Shown one piece after another: positions 1-9,054 of a DNA stretch of 35,014 nucleotides. Source of the DNA: Planctomycetota bacterium (GTDB taxonomy: Bacteria > Planctomycetota > PUPC01). The translations under genes were made by a program, and so were the position numbers. Where the stretch lies: contig PUPC01000321.1 of assembly GCA_003553185.1 (NCBI GenBank), forward strand, positions 1-35,014, in the 5' to 3' direction. The notes under the pieces were generated by a model. The model had not been told where the DNA came from. It ran no database searches and saw only the letters and a list, made by a program, of their open reading frames with translations. Numbering within the stretch: position 1 is the first letter of the stretch; the number at the start of each line of letters is the position of its first letter.

Positions 1-401
1 AGCGAGTCCGGAAGCAGCTCGACGAAATCGACCTGCCGCCCGCCGCCCGGCTCGTCACCTACGGGTACGTCGATTTCATCGACAAGCTGATGGCGGCCGC
101 CGACCTGGCGGTGATGAAGCCCGGCGGCCTGACCAGCAGCGAGTGTCTGGCCGTCGGCCTGCCGATGCTGCTCACAAAACCCATCCCCGGACAGGAAGAG
201 GGGAACTTCGACTTCCTCGTCGAGTGCGGGGCCGCTCTGCCCGCCCGGGAGCCGGACGAGCTGCGGGACGCCCTCGGCCAACTGCTCGCCGACCGGGCCC
301 GCCTGGACCGGATGAGCGCGGCCGCCCGGAATGTCGGCCGCCCCGACGCCGCCCGGGATATCATCGACGCCGCGCTCCGCCTCCGGCCCGACCGCCATTG
401 A
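1..401 (+). CDS. GT28/MurG-like glycosyltransferase, C-terminal part (partial)
   Basis: This reading frame is open from base 3 to a TGA at 399-401 and is cut by the left window edge. The track ATG at 90 is internal, because family-like sequence runs upstream of it (VTYGYVDFIDKLMAAADL). The motif KPGGLTSSECLAVGLPMLL followed by KPIPGQEEGN is the nucleotide-sugar-binding C-terminal signature of the MurG / monogalactosyldiacylglycerol-synthase group. Members transfer a sugar from UDP-sugar to a lipid acceptor at the inner membrane face. The acceptor cannot be told from this fragment; MurG proper is less likely, since the PIPGQEEGN form is more typical of diacylglycerol glycosyltransferases. The -35 box of the next gene overlaps this gene's stop codon. 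Confidence 0.85.
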   Translation, partial: RVRKQLDEIDLPPAARLVTYGYVDFIDKLMAAADLAVMKPGGLTSSECLAVGLPMLLTKPIPGQEEGNFDFLVECGAALPAREPDELRDALGQLLADRARLDRMSAAARNVGRPDAARDIIDAALRLRPDRH

Positions 402-426
402 CACCGTTCATCCCCCGGCCTATGAT
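398..426 (+). promoter_or_regulatory. sigma70-type promoter of the M20 peptidase gene
   Basis: TTGACA at 398-403, a 17-base spacer, and TATGAT at 421-426. Transcription would start near 433, leaving a leader of about 37 bases before the ATG at 470. The -35 box overlaps the stop codon of the upstream glycosyltransferase gene. Confidence 0.75.
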
Positions 427-469
427 GCCGCGCACCTTGTAACGCCCCCGATAATCGAAGGAACCCACG

Positions 470-1645
470 ATGCTTTATGACGAAACCGCCGCGCAGAAAT
501 ACCTGATGGAGGTCCTCCCAATCCCGGGCCCGCCCGGCGACGAGAAGCAGGTGGCCGAGTACATCAAGGACCAATGCCGCAAGCTCGGCGTGCCCGACGA
601 CGCGATGGCCTCGGACGCCGCCAACGAGCAGAGCGACTATGGGGGCAACACCGGCAACCTGGCGATCCGGCTCGACGGGAAGCGAGGCGGCCCACGCCGC
701 CTGCTCGCCACCCATATGGACACCGTCCCGCTCGCCGTCGGCAGCCGCCCGCGGATCGAGGGCGACCGCGTGGTCAACGACGCCGAGGGCCGGGCGCTCG
801 GGGCCGACGCCCGGTGCGGGGTAGCCGCACTGCTGCACGCGATCAAGCAGCTCCGGGCGCTGGACGGGGACCATCCGCCGGTCACCGTGCTCATCACCGT
901 GCAGGAGGAAGTCGGGCTGGTCGGCGCCCGGGGGCTCGACGTGTCCATCCTCGGGCCGGAACTGCCCGCGATGGGCTTCGAGTTCGACGGCGCCCGGACC
1001 GATGAATTCTCCTACCGCATCATCGGCACCCAGCGGATGAACATCCGCGTCCAGGGCCGGGCGGCCCACGGCGGACGGCCCCAGCACGGCGTCTCCGCCG
1101 CCGCCATCGAGGCCCTGGCACTCGCCGAACTCGTCGAGAACGGCTGGTTCGGCTACGTCGAGAAGCCGGAGGGCGACGCCCGCACCAACCTCGGCATCCT
1201 CGAGGGCGGCAAGGGCAGCAACGTGGTCATGCCCGACCTGTACGGACTCGCCGAGTTCCGGTCGCACAGCGTCCCGTTCCGCAGCCGGGTGATCGAGGTG
1301 TGGAAAGACGCGTTCCGGCGGGCCGCCGAACGGGTGACGAACGACGAGGGCGAGCCGGGCAGCGTCGAGTTCACCCCGGGGCCGTCCTACGAGCCGTTCG
1401 AGCTGCCGGCCGACTCGCCGACGGTGACGGTCGCACAGGCCGCCGCCCGCCAGTGCGGGATCGACGCCGAACTGGTCACCAACGACGGCGGGACCGACGC
1501 CAACCACCTCGCCGCTAAGGGCATCCCAACCATTACCATCGGCATCGGCGGGTTCCGGTGCCACTCCCCGAGCGAATACGTCGACCTCAACGAGTTCCGG
1601 AACTGCTGCCAACTCGCCGTCACCGTCGCGACCGCAGACGTGTGA
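470..1645 (+). CDS. M20-family zinc aminopeptidase (PepT-like)
   Basis: This is a 391-aa cytoplasmic metallopeptidase of the M20 family, closest in feel to tripeptide aminopeptidase / M20-M25-M40 proteins. Visible metal and catalytic positions are H82 and D84 in HMDTVP, D114 in GADARCG, the E146-E147 pair in QEEVGLVGARGLD, D173 in EFDGA and H365 in FRCHSPSEY. The dimerisation (lid) domain begins around AHGGRPQHGVSAAAIEAL. No signal peptide is present. The start is the ATG at 470, preceded by AAGGA and by its own promoter at 398-426, so it looks monocistronic. The likely role is cleavage of short peptides; the exact substrate cannot be read from sequence. GADARCG differs slightly from the common GADDKAG form, but the Asp is kept. 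Confidence 0.9.
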   Translation: MLYDETAAQKYLMEVLPIPGPPGDEKQVAEYIKDQCRKLGVPDDAMASDAANEQSDYGGNTGNLAIRLDGKRGGPRRLLATHMDTVPLAVGSRPRIEGDRVVNDAEGRALGADARCGVAALLHAIKQLRALDGDHPPVTVLITVQEEVGLVGARGLDVSILGPELPAMGFEFDGARTDEFSYRIIGTQRMNIRVQGRAAHGGRPQHGVSAAAIEALALAELVENGWFGYVEKPEGDARTNLGILEGGKGSNVVMPDLYGLAEFRSHSVPFRSRVIEVWKDAFRRAAERVTNDEGEPGSVEFTPGPSYEPFELPADSPTVTVAQAAARQCGIDAELVTNDGGTDANHLAAKGIPTITIGIGGFRCHSPSEYVDLNEFRNCCQLAVTVATADV

Positions 1646-1725
1646 ACCGGGGCTGAGAGAAGGGTTTCGCATCGCCCCTTTCCGCCGCGCCCCCTGCGCG
1701 AATGGTCGGCTCCCCCTGCTGGTGA

Positions 1726-1753
1726 TTGACTGCGTACACGTCGGGGATAGAAT
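1726..1753 (+). promoter_or_regulatory. sigma70-type promoter of the propeller/protease operon
   Basis: TTGACT at 1726-1731, a 16-base spacer, and TAGAAT at 1748-1753. Transcription would start near 1760. The track start codon (TTG at 1726) is the -35 box itself, so it cannot be the translation start. A GGAGGG ribosome site at 1761-1766 follows directly and points to the GTG at 1777. Confidence 0.75.
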
Positions 1754-1776
1754 GGAGCGTGGAGGGTATTTGGCCA

Positions 1777-4700
1777 GTGAAAGTATTGGCAGCCATCATC
1801 GCGGGTTGCTTTCTGGCGTGCGCCGGCGCCGCTCAGGCGGGCGCGGCGGACCGGCCGGAGGCCCTGTATGTCCATATTTTCCGAGATGCCGACGAGGCGC
1901 TCGACCGGCTGGACCGGCTGGCGGACGCGGGCGAATGGGAGCAGGCGGCCGAGGCGGCCCAGGAGTACATCGAGGACGCCGACGGGCTGTTCCAAACGGA
2001 GCCGGGCCGATACATCTCCTTTGCCGAGGCGGTCCAACGCCGCGTCTTCGCCTGGCCGGACGATGGAATCCGCGCCTATCGCGAACTGTACGATGATGCC
2101 GCCCGACGGCACTACGAGGCGGCTCTGGACCGCCGAAGCGTCGTCGAGCTCTCCCGCCTGATCCGGCGGTACCTGCCCACCACATACGGGCCACAGGCGC
2201 TTGCCGCCCGGGCCGAACTCCGCGCCCAGCGGGGCGAACTCCGCGCCGCTCTCCGGGATGTCCGATTCCTCCGCCAACTCGAGCACCGGACCGACCTGCC
2301 GGACGAGCCCCTCGAGGCCAAGGAGACGGCCCTGCGCCGGGCGCTCCGGCCGCCGGAAGCCCGGCTGGAACCGTCGGCCGAACACGTCGCCGGGGTGGGC
2401 CGTGACGCCCGGCGGACGGGGCTGTATCCGCAGACCTATCGGATGGGCGTCCGACAGTGGTCGGCCCCCATTCACCAGGCGGACGTGGACGAGAGCTTCG
2501 CCCGCGGCCTCCGCGAGAAGGGCCGACGCGCGCCGAGGCCGAACCACGCAGCGGTCGTCGGCGACCTGGCGTTCATACAGACGTCCCGGCACATCGCCGC
2601 GATTGACCTGGAGTCTGGAGAACCCGCCTGGCAGTGGCCGGAGGAGCCCGACGGGCCGGATCGACGAAATCTACGGGATGCCATGTACGCCCCGTACGCG
2701 ACATCGGACCGCGTCTTCGCCGTAATCGACGAGGGGCTCGTCGCCCTCTCGCACGAGGGCAGAGAACTGTGGTCCCTGGACCGAATCGTCCGGGGGGACG
2801 AGCCCCGGGCCGAAGACGGAGAGGACCCGCCGCCCCCGCCGGAGGTGTTCGCCAACTCGTTGGCGGTGGAGGGCGACAAGCTGTTCGTGTTGGCGACCGC
2901 GGCTCGACAGGAGTCCGAGGCCTACGCCGTCGCGTTCCATATCCCCGACGGGACGCGGCTCTGGCAGCGCCGGCTGTGCTCGCAGGTGTTTCGCGGCGTG
3001 CTCGGCCGGGGCCGCCACCCCGCACCGCCGGCCGTTCACCAGGGCGTCGTTTACATCTCGACCAACCTCGGGGCGGCGGCGGCGATCGAGGCGGCGACGG
3101 GAGAGGTCCGGTGGCTGACCGAATATCCGGCGTTCTCGCCCGAGCGGCGCCGGGCGGCTCTCCTGGCCGACGACTCCTGGGAGAACAACCCGCCCGTCAT
3201 CAGCGACGGGCAGTTGCTCATCGCCCCGCAGGATTCTGACCACCTGATCGCCCTGGACACGGACGACGGGCGGGTGCGGTGGAAGGCGCCGCGACTGGGG
3301 ATGCGCTACCTCGCCGGCTCGGACGGACGGGCGGCATTCGTGGCCGGCGACACCGACGCGGCGGCCGTCGACGTCGAATCGGGCAAGCTGCTGTGGACCG
3401 CCGAACTCGACGCCCCCGCCGTCGCCCGCCCGACGCTCGCCGGAGATGAACTGGTCGTGCCCACCCGCCGCTCGCTCCTGACACTGAATACCGACGCGGG
3501 GACTCGCTCCTGGCGATATCGGCTGGACGAACCCGCCGAGCGCGGAAACGTGACCCTGGCGGGCGACCGGCTGCTCCTGGTCTCGACCGACCGGATCGAC
3601 CGGTACGGCCCGGTCTCCGCCGTCGAGGGCGACTCGGCACGGGCGCTCGTCCGCCGGGCACAGCGCCACGACCGCCTGGGCGACCTGCAGACGGCCCTCG
3701 AGACGTACCGGGCCGCTCTCGACGCTCCCGATGTCGGCCCGGAGGGCGGCGACCTGCGCCGCCGCATCGCCCGCCTGAGAGCGGACGCATATCGGCGGCT
3801 CGGCGAGGAGCATCTGGCCGAGGACCTAACCGAGCGGGCGGCGGATGCATTCCGGGCGGCCGTCGAGCACGCCCCGTCCGACGAGCTCGCCGCACGGGCC
3901 GGCTTCCGGCTCGCCGCGACCCTGGAAGCACAGGAGGAATGGGCCGAGGCGGTGGCCCGATACCAGCATCTCATCGAGCAGGCGCGCGGCGAACCGGTGA
4001 CGCTGGACGGGATCGAGATTCCCGCCGAGATCGCCGCCGAGGTGCGCATCGCGAGCATCATCGACCGGCACGGCCCCGGCCCGTACGGTGAGCTCGAGGC
4101 GGCCGCCGCCGACCTGTGGGAACGAGCAGAAGCGGCCCCCGAGGCCGAGCGGCCGGCGCTCCTCCTCCTGCTGGCGTCGCAATACCCGAACAGCTCGTTG
4201 GCTACACAGGCGCGAGACGCGCTCGATGCGACGGACCGGGCGGACAACGCCCGTCTGCACCGGGTGTGGCGTACCGCGTTCGACTCGTCCCGGAGCTCGC
4301 CCGTCGTGCTCGACGGGGGCAAGTACCGGGTGGACGACGAGCCGGTTGCCCTTTTCGCCGTTCGCAACAGCGAGCGGTTCCCCTCGTTCGTCTGGAACAC
4401 CGTCGAGGCCCGCCGAGTCTCGGATGGCCGGGTGTTGTGGCGGACCTGGGTGGGCGAGTCGGCGTCCACCGCCCGGGTCGTCGACGGGACCGTGGTCATC
4501 CACGGCAGCCACAACATCAGCGTTCTCGACGGGGCGACCGGCCTGACCCGGTGGACCTACGGCCCTCGGCCGGAGGCGGACGATCCGGGCGAGCTGCCGA
4601 TCAGACGGCGCGACCTGGACCGAATCCGGGGCACCGCCGTGGGGGCGGACATGATCCTGGCGGCTCGGGCGTCGGGCGAGATTTTCGCGATGAACATCGA

Positions 4701-6378
4701 GACCGGCGAGCAGGTTTGGGACCGGAAGCTCGAGGGGCACGTGCTCGCTGGGTCGATCCGGTTCGACGGCGAGGCGTTCGTCGTGTGCAGCGAAACCCCC
4801 GGCGCCGTGTACCGAGTCGACCCCCGGACCGGCGAGCAGATCGCCCGGATGAGCTTCGACCGGCGCGACGACCGGCTGACATCGGTCCCCGCCTGGCAGC
4901 AGGAGGCACGCCGGCTGGCCGTGGTCGTCGGCAACCACCAGGTCCGCAACATCGACCTGCGACGCGAAGAGACGCTCTGGTCGGTGGACAGCGAGCACGC
5001 CATCGGACGGGTGGTCGCCGGCCCCGACGAGCGGCACGTGCTCATCCTGCCCAGCCGGTGGGCGTTCGGCGGCAAGGTGAAATGCATCGACGCGACCACC
5101 GGAGAGGTCCTGTGGTCGGCCGAGGCCCTGACCAAGGACCCCGACGCCGTCTATGTCGGCCGGCGGCTGATGCTCAGCGTGCGGGACAACAACGGGCCGG
5201 TGCTGATCGCCCAGCGGCTGAGCGACGGCGAGCGGACGTGGGAACGGCGGCTGCGGCGGGTCGGCTCCGGCGACACGATCGTCGGATGGGGCGAATTCGT
5301 CGTGGTCAGCGGCCTGTCGACCGACTGGTTCCGACCGCACGGCGAGGCGTCCCTGATCCGAAAGGCCGACGGTGTCGTCGCACGCTCGCTGGAACGGGAA
5401 GCCGGCGGGTTTACCACCGTGCGGGTCGTCGACGACACGCTGGTACTGTGTTCGAGGCGCGGCTCGGAGGCCTATCGGATGACGACCGACGGGGAGTTGT
5501 TCCGCAGGGCCGCCGCCCGACTGGCCGATGACGGCGAGCACGACGTCGGCGACATGGCCGGCCGGCTGTCGGCAGCGGGCCGCCACCGGGCGGCGATGGA
5601 CCGGCTCGACCGGGCACTGATGGCGGAGGCGGTCGAACCCGAGCGGTTCGCACGGCTGCACGACCGGCTGGCGGCGATCCGCGAGACGCTGGCGGAGCAG
5701 AGCCGGGCAGTGTATCACGCACCGCGGACCGCCCGGCCGCCGGAGCTCGACGGCCGGCTCACCGACGACTGGCGGTTCGACCGGGCCGCCGTCCTGGACC
5801 AGCCCCGGAATATCGAGCGCATCCAGTCCGAAATCCACCCCGGACGGTTCTGGCACGGACCCAACGACCTGTCGGCCATCCTATACGTGATGTGGGATGC
5901 CGAGAACCTTTACCTGGCGGTTGACGTTCATGATGATGTGCAGGTCCCGCACGACTTCGACGCCGACGAGTGGGAGGGCGATTGCCTGATGGTCGGCATC
6001 GACCCCGACCACACCGGCGGGTACCGGTATAGCGGGAACCACACCGTGTTCTGGCTGGCACTCGCTGCCAAGCCGAGAGAGGACGAAGAAGACCGCGACG
6101 ACCGGGAACGCCTGGGCGGGCAGCACCGCATCCAGATCAAGGAGGACGAGTCGGGCACCATCTACGAGCTCTCGCTCCCGTGGGAGGACCTCGGCGTGCA
6201 GAACCCACAGCCCGGCCGGCGCATCGGACTGAACATACTGGTCATCGACGACGATCAGACCGGGCAGTTGAAGGCCGCGAGCTGGACGCCCGGGCTGACC
6301 CAGAACCTGAACAAGGACATGATGTTTGAAGGGATCGTGCCCGAACTGTTCGGCACCGTGATCCTCGAAGGACCCTGA
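1777..6378 (+). CDS. exported double PQQ-propeller / TPR / CBM9-like protein
   Basis: The preferred start is GTG 1777, 10 bases after GGAGGG, giving 1533 aa. It begins with a clear signal peptide (VKVLAAIIAGCFLACAGAAQA), so the protein is exported. Order by rough residue: helical/TPR-like region 30-200; PQQ-type beta-propeller I about 215-610, with repeats such as IAAIDLESGEPAWQW; TPR block about 620-815; propeller II about 830-1240 (ISVLDGATGLTRWTYG, CIDATTGEVLWSAE); a helical linker; and a CBM9/DOMON-like domain about 1318-1533 (PELDGRLTDDW, LYLAVDVHDD, WEGDCLMVGID). Without an enzyme domain, the likely role is scaffolding or binding in the periplasm or at the surface. The S41 protease gene begins 3 bases after its stop, so the two are probably co-expressed. 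The propeller repeats need not bind PQQ; BamB-like scaffolds have the same fold. Confidence 0.85.
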   Translation: MKVLAAIIAGCFLACAGAAQAGAADRPEALYVHIFRDADEALDRLDRLADAGEWEQAAEAAQEYIEDADGLFQTEPGRYISFAEAVQRRVFAWPDDGIRAYRELYDDAARRHYEAALDRRSVVELSRLIRRYLPTTYGPQALAARAELRAQRGELRAALRDVRFLRQLEHRTDLPDEPLEAKETALRRALRPPEARLEPSAEHVAGVGRDARRTGLYPQTYRMGVRQWSAPIHQADVDESFARGLREKGRRAPRPNHAAVVGDLAFIQTSRHIAAIDLESGEPAWQWPEEPDGPDRRNLRDAMYAPYATSDRVFAVIDEGLVALSHEGRELWSLDRIVRGDEPRAEDGEDPPPPPEVFANSLAVEGDKLFVLATAARQESEAYAVAFHIPDGTRLWQRRLCSQVFRGVLGRGRHPAPPAVHQGVVYISTNLGAAAAIEAATGEVRWLTEYPAFSPERRRAALLADDSWENNPPVISDGQLLIAPQDSDHLIALDTDDGRVRWKAPRLGMRYLAGSDGRAAFVAGDTDAAAVDVESGKLLWTAELDAPAVARPTLAGDELVVPTRRSLLTLNTDAGTRSWRYRLDEPAERGNVTLAGDRLLLVSTDRIDRYGPVSAVEGDSARALVRRAQRHDRLGDLQTALETYRAALDAPDVGPEGGDLRRRIARLRADAYRRLGEEHLAEDLTERAADAFRAAVEHAPSDELAARAGFRLAATLEAQEEWAEAVARYQHLIEQARGEPVTLDGIEIPAEIAAEVRIASIIDRHGPGPYGELEAAAADLWERAEAAPEAERPALLLLLASQYPNSSLATQARDALDATDRADNARLHRVWRTAFDSSRSSPVVLDGGKYRVDDEPVALFAVRNSERFPSFVWNTVEARRVSDGRVLWRTWVGESASTARVVDGTVVIHGSHNISVLDGATGLTRWTYGPRPEADDPGELPIRRRDLDRIRGTAVGADMILAARASGEIFAMNIETGEQVWDRKLEGHVLAGSIRFDGEAFVVCSETPGAVYRVDPRTGEQIARMSFDRRDDRLTSVPAWQQEARRLAVVVGNHQVRNIDLRREETLWSVDSEHAIGRVVAGPDERHVLILPSRWAFGGKVKCIDATTGEVLWSAEALTKDPDAVYVGRRLMLSVRDNNGPVLIAQRLSDGERTWERRLRRVGSGDTIVGWGEFVVVSGLSTDWFRPHGEASLIRKADGVVARSLEREAGGFTTVRVVDDTLVLCSRRGSEAYRMTTDGELFRRAAARLADDGEHDVGDMAGRLSAAGRHRAAMDRLDRALMAEAVEPERFARLHDRLAAIRETLAEQSRAVYHAPRTARPPELDGRLTDDWRFDRAAVLDQPRNIERIQSEIHPGRFWHGPNDLSAILYVMWDAENLYLAVDVHDDVQVPHDFDADEWEGDCLMVGIDPDHTGGYRYSGNHTVFWLALAAKPREDEEDRDDRERLGGQHRIQIKEDESGTIYELSLPWEDLGVQNPQPGRRIGLNILVIDDDQTGQLKAASWTPGLTQNLNKDMMFEGIVPELFGTVILEGP

Positions 6379-6381
6379 CCA

Positions 6382-8568
6382 ATGATGACACGAAAACTAT
6401 GCTGGATGACCGCATTTCTCCTGGCCGCCGCATGCACGGCCACGGCAGCCGCCGACGAGGCGGCGCCGCACCGCGAACAGATCGACGGGGCCGTGCAGCA
6501 GCTCGATGAGCTGTCGGCCGACGACGACGCGGTCTGGGCCCACGCCGCCACCCTCCGGTCGGTGGGCGACGAGGGGCTGGCCGCGCTCCGCGAGGCGGCG
6601 GCCGAAGCCGACAGCGGGGCGGCCCGCCTGGCACTGGGATGGGCGCTGCTCTCGCTGCGAGAGCTGGACGCGGGGATCGAACTGCTGGCGTCGGTCGTGA
6701 TGAGCGACGAGCCGCTCGAGGCACGCCTGGCCGCCGCACGTATTCTGGGCGACCGGGGGCGGCACACGGCCGAGGTCGAAATCACGGACCTGCTGGACAA
6801 GGCCGAGGACGACCGGCTCCGCGTCGCACTGGCCCGATCGCTGATGCGGGCCGCGACCACCGAGCAGGCCCAGGCGAAGGCGGTGACCTCGCTGGTCCGA
6901 GTCGTCCGATCCGACCGGGACGTGGCCCGTGCCGACGCCGCACTCGCCCTGGCCGAGCTGGACGACTTCCGGGACCCGGTCCCGGAGGTGCTGGCCGGGC
7001 TGGCCGACAAGCCGACCGACCGCGGGCGGCTCGCCCAGAAGCTGCTCGAGCTCCAACGGCTCTCGCAGTTGATGCTGCGCGAGAAGGAATACACGGGCAG
7101 TCTGGGCAACCCCCTGCTCGAGGAGATCAAGTCGATGATTATGGAGTACCACATCGACCCACCGGCCGAGGAGGCGCCGCTGGTGGACGCCGCCGCACGG
7201 GGGATGACCGAGTCGCTGCACGCGACCGACCCGTTCTCGGACTACCTCAGCCCCGATCGTTGGGAGGCGTTCCGCGACCAGATCAGCGGGACGTACGGCG
7301 GCATCGGAGCACACGTCCGGTTCCTCAAGGACCCCGAGACCGGCGAGGACGCCTTCACCTGCGTCAAGCCGATCTACTCCGGTCCCGCCTACGAGGCCGG
7401 CCTGCGGGCGTACGACCAGTTCCTCGAGATCGACGGCGAGCAGGTCGAGGGCAAATCCCAGGCCGAACTGACCGACCTCCTGCGCGGGGCGCCGGGCAGC
7501 GTGGTGACGTGCAAGGTCCGCAGGATCGGGCTGGAAGAGGACAAGATTCTGGACCTCGAGATCGTCCGCCAGCCCGTGTCGGTCTCCTTGGTCCGCCACG
7601 AGCTCCTGCCCGGCGGGATCGGCTATCTGCGGCTCGAGAACTTCGGCGACCGGAGCGCCGACGAGGTCGAGACCGCGCTGCGGGCGCTGGGCGAAGAGGG
7701 AATGAACGCGCTGATCTTCGACGTGCGCCAGAACCCCGGCGGCCTGCTGCTCGCCGCACGGGACATCGCCGACAAGTTCCTCACCGAGGATAAACTGATC
7801 ACCTACAGCGAGGGGCGGAACCCCGATATCGCGCCGCGGAAAGACCTCCGAACCACCGCTGAAGCCACCCACCCCAACGTCCCGATGGTCACCCTGGTTG
7901 ACGGGGCGTCGGGCAGCGCATCCGAGCTGGTCGCGGGCGCCCTGCAGGACCACAAGCGGGCGACCCTGGTCGGCGAACGGACCTACGGCAAGGGCAGCGT
8001 CCAGCAACTGATGCAGCTGGACGCGACCGGGCGACAGGCGGCACTGAAGCTGACCATCGCCAAGTACTATCTGCCCAGCGGCCGGAGCATACACCGAACG
8101 CCCGACAACCGGGGCGGCGTCATCCCCGACATCGAACTCTCGCCCGAACAGCCGTGGGAAGAAGGGCTGTTCGAGCGGTTCCGGGCGGCCGGCGACTTCC
8201 AGCGATACTCGCTCCGCCACTGGCCCGAACATAAAGAGGTGCTGATGGAACTGGCCGAGTTCGACCACCTGGACCACACCAGGTACCCCGGCTTCGACGA
8301 ATGGTTCGATGAGCTGAAGGTCAAGACGGACAAGGATACCGCCCGGCGGCTGCTCCGCCAGTGGCTGAGGGTCCTGACCGCCGACGAACTCGGCCGCGAC
8401 TGGGCCGGCGACCTGCAGGAGGACAACCAGTACCAGCGGGCGGTGTACGAGGCGGCAATGCGGCTGGAAGACTTCGACCCCCGGTCGGTCCCCCGGTTCC
8501 GACCGTTCATCGACGAGATCGAGCGACGGCGGGAACGCAAGGCGGAGAAGCAAGAAAAGGAAGAATAA
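6382..8568 (+). CDS. S41 C-terminal processing protease with HEAT-like N-terminus
   Basis: This 728-aa exported serine protease is of the CtpA/Prc type. A signal peptide (KLCWMTAFLLAAACTATAAA) is followed by alpha-helical HEAT-like repeats at about residues 60-215, which are not part of the usual CtpA. Next come a PDZ domain at about 303-390 (GTYGGIGAHVRF to GAPGSVVTCKV) and the S41 core at about 400-590. The catalytic Ser lies in DGASGSASELVAGAL near residue 511 and the catalytic Lys in ERTYGKGSVQ near 536. IPDIELSPEQP closes the core, and a charged helical tail of about 130 residues follows. The gene begins 3 bases after the propeller gene, with AAGGA just upstream. LAAAC could be a weak lipobox, but ordinary signal peptidase cleavage after ATAAA looks more likely. 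Substrates are unknown; the neighbour is an obvious candidate partner. Confidence 0.92.
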   Translation: MMTRKLCWMTAFLLAAACTATAAADEAAPHREQIDGAVQQLDELSADDDAVWAHAATLRSVGDEGLAALREAAAEADSGAARLALGWALLSLRELDAGIELLASVVMSDEPLEARLAAARILGDRGRHTAEVEITDLLDKAEDDRLRVALARSLMRAATTEQAQAKAVTSLVRVVRSDRDVARADAALALAELDDFRDPVPEVLAGLADKPTDRGRLAQKLLELQRLSQLMLREKEYTGSLGNPLLEEIKSMIMEYHIDPPAEEAPLVDAAARGMTESLHATDPFSDYLSPDRWEAFRDQISGTYGGIGAHVRFLKDPETGEDAFTCVKPIYSGPAYEAGLRAYDQFLEIDGEQVEGKSQAELTDLLRGAPGSVVTCKVRRIGLEEDKILDLEIVRQPVSVSLVRHELLPGGIGYLRLENFGDRSADEVETALRALGEEGMNALIFDVRQNPGGLLLAARDIADKFLTEDKLITYSEGRNPDIAPRKDLRTTAEATHPNVPMVTLVDGASGSASELVAGALQDHKRATLVGERTYGKGSVQQLMQLDATGRQAALKLTIAKYYLPSGRSIHRTPDNRGGVIPDIELSPEQPWEEGLFERFRAAGDFQRYSLRHWPEHKEVLMELAEFDHLDHTRYPGFDEWFDELKVKTDKDTARRLLRQWLRVLTADELGRDWAGDLQEDNQYQRAVYEAAMRLEDFDPRSVPRFRPFIDEIERRRERKAEKQEKEE

Positions 8569-8595
8569 CCGCCTGCCGTCCGGCCCCTCAAGCCG

Positions 8596-9054
8596 TCATC
8601 TCCGGGATGGGTCCACCACGTCCCCCACGTCGGGCGCGTCGATCCCCTCGATCAACGGGTCCCCGTTTTCCAGGACCGGCGCTCGCACGGTGTCACCGTT
8701 CGGCGAAATGGTGATGGGGATGACATCGCCCGGCTGAGCCGGAAAAGATGCCGCGCCCGTCTCAACGACGCCCGCCTCCAGCGCCCAGTTCACCGAGAAC
8801 AGGACACCGTGATAGGAATAGGGTGCGACCGGGGCATCGAAGCGGAACTCGCCGCCGCCCGTCTCCGGGGTGGCTTCCAGGCGATGTGACCGGACGGCCC
8901 GGCAATCGCGGCCCTTCCCGTCGGCGTACCACACCAGCCGGACCTCGATTTCCGGCCCCGGCTCGTCCACCATCCACAGGACCTTGCCCGCGATGGGGGC
9001 GCCGGGGTTGAAGCGGGTCTGGCCGCCGTAAGTGCCCAGCTTGATGACGCTCAT
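8596..9054 (-). CDS. small arrestin-like-fold protein (unnamed)
   Basis: The start is the ATG at 9054, which overlaps the stop of the upstream gene as ATGA; the longer track ORF runs into that gene in another frame. The product is 152 aa, without signal peptide or TM segment. The sequence GKVLWMVDEPGPEIEVRLVWYADGKG followed by APYSYHGVLFSVNWALEA resembles the beta-sandwich of arrestin-like proteins, where a sensed ligand or partner binds the sheet. That fold call is inference from pattern, not from a search. It is the last gene of a four-gene minus-strand operon and follows a membrane protein with a similar C-terminal domain, so the two may form a pair. No catalytic motif was seen. Confidence 0.7.
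   Translation of the reverse strand: MSVIKLGTYGGQTRFNPGAPIAGKVLWMVDEPGPEIEVRLVWYADGKGRDCRAVRSHRLEATPETGGGEFRFDAPVAPYSYHGVLFSVNWALEAGVVETGAASFPAQPGDVIPITISPNGDTVRAPVLENGDPLIEGIDAPDVGDVVDPSRR

Noticed and set aside
59-1672. 537-aa minus-strand ORF opposite the M20 peptidase, and many similar long antisense ORFs (e.g. 1387-2592, 3826-5856, 6397-8553, 16105-18228)
   Set aside because: They mirror real genes in a high-GC genome where antisense frames stay open; they show no family motifs and are Pro/Arg/Gly-rich.
1655-1682. Hairpin AAGGG...CCCTT after the M20 gene as terminator
   Set aside because: The stem is only 5 bp with no T-tract, so support is too weak.
4116-5531. 471-aa plus-strand ORF inside the propeller gene
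   Set aside because: Arg/Gly-rich out-of-frame shadow of the 1533-aa gene.
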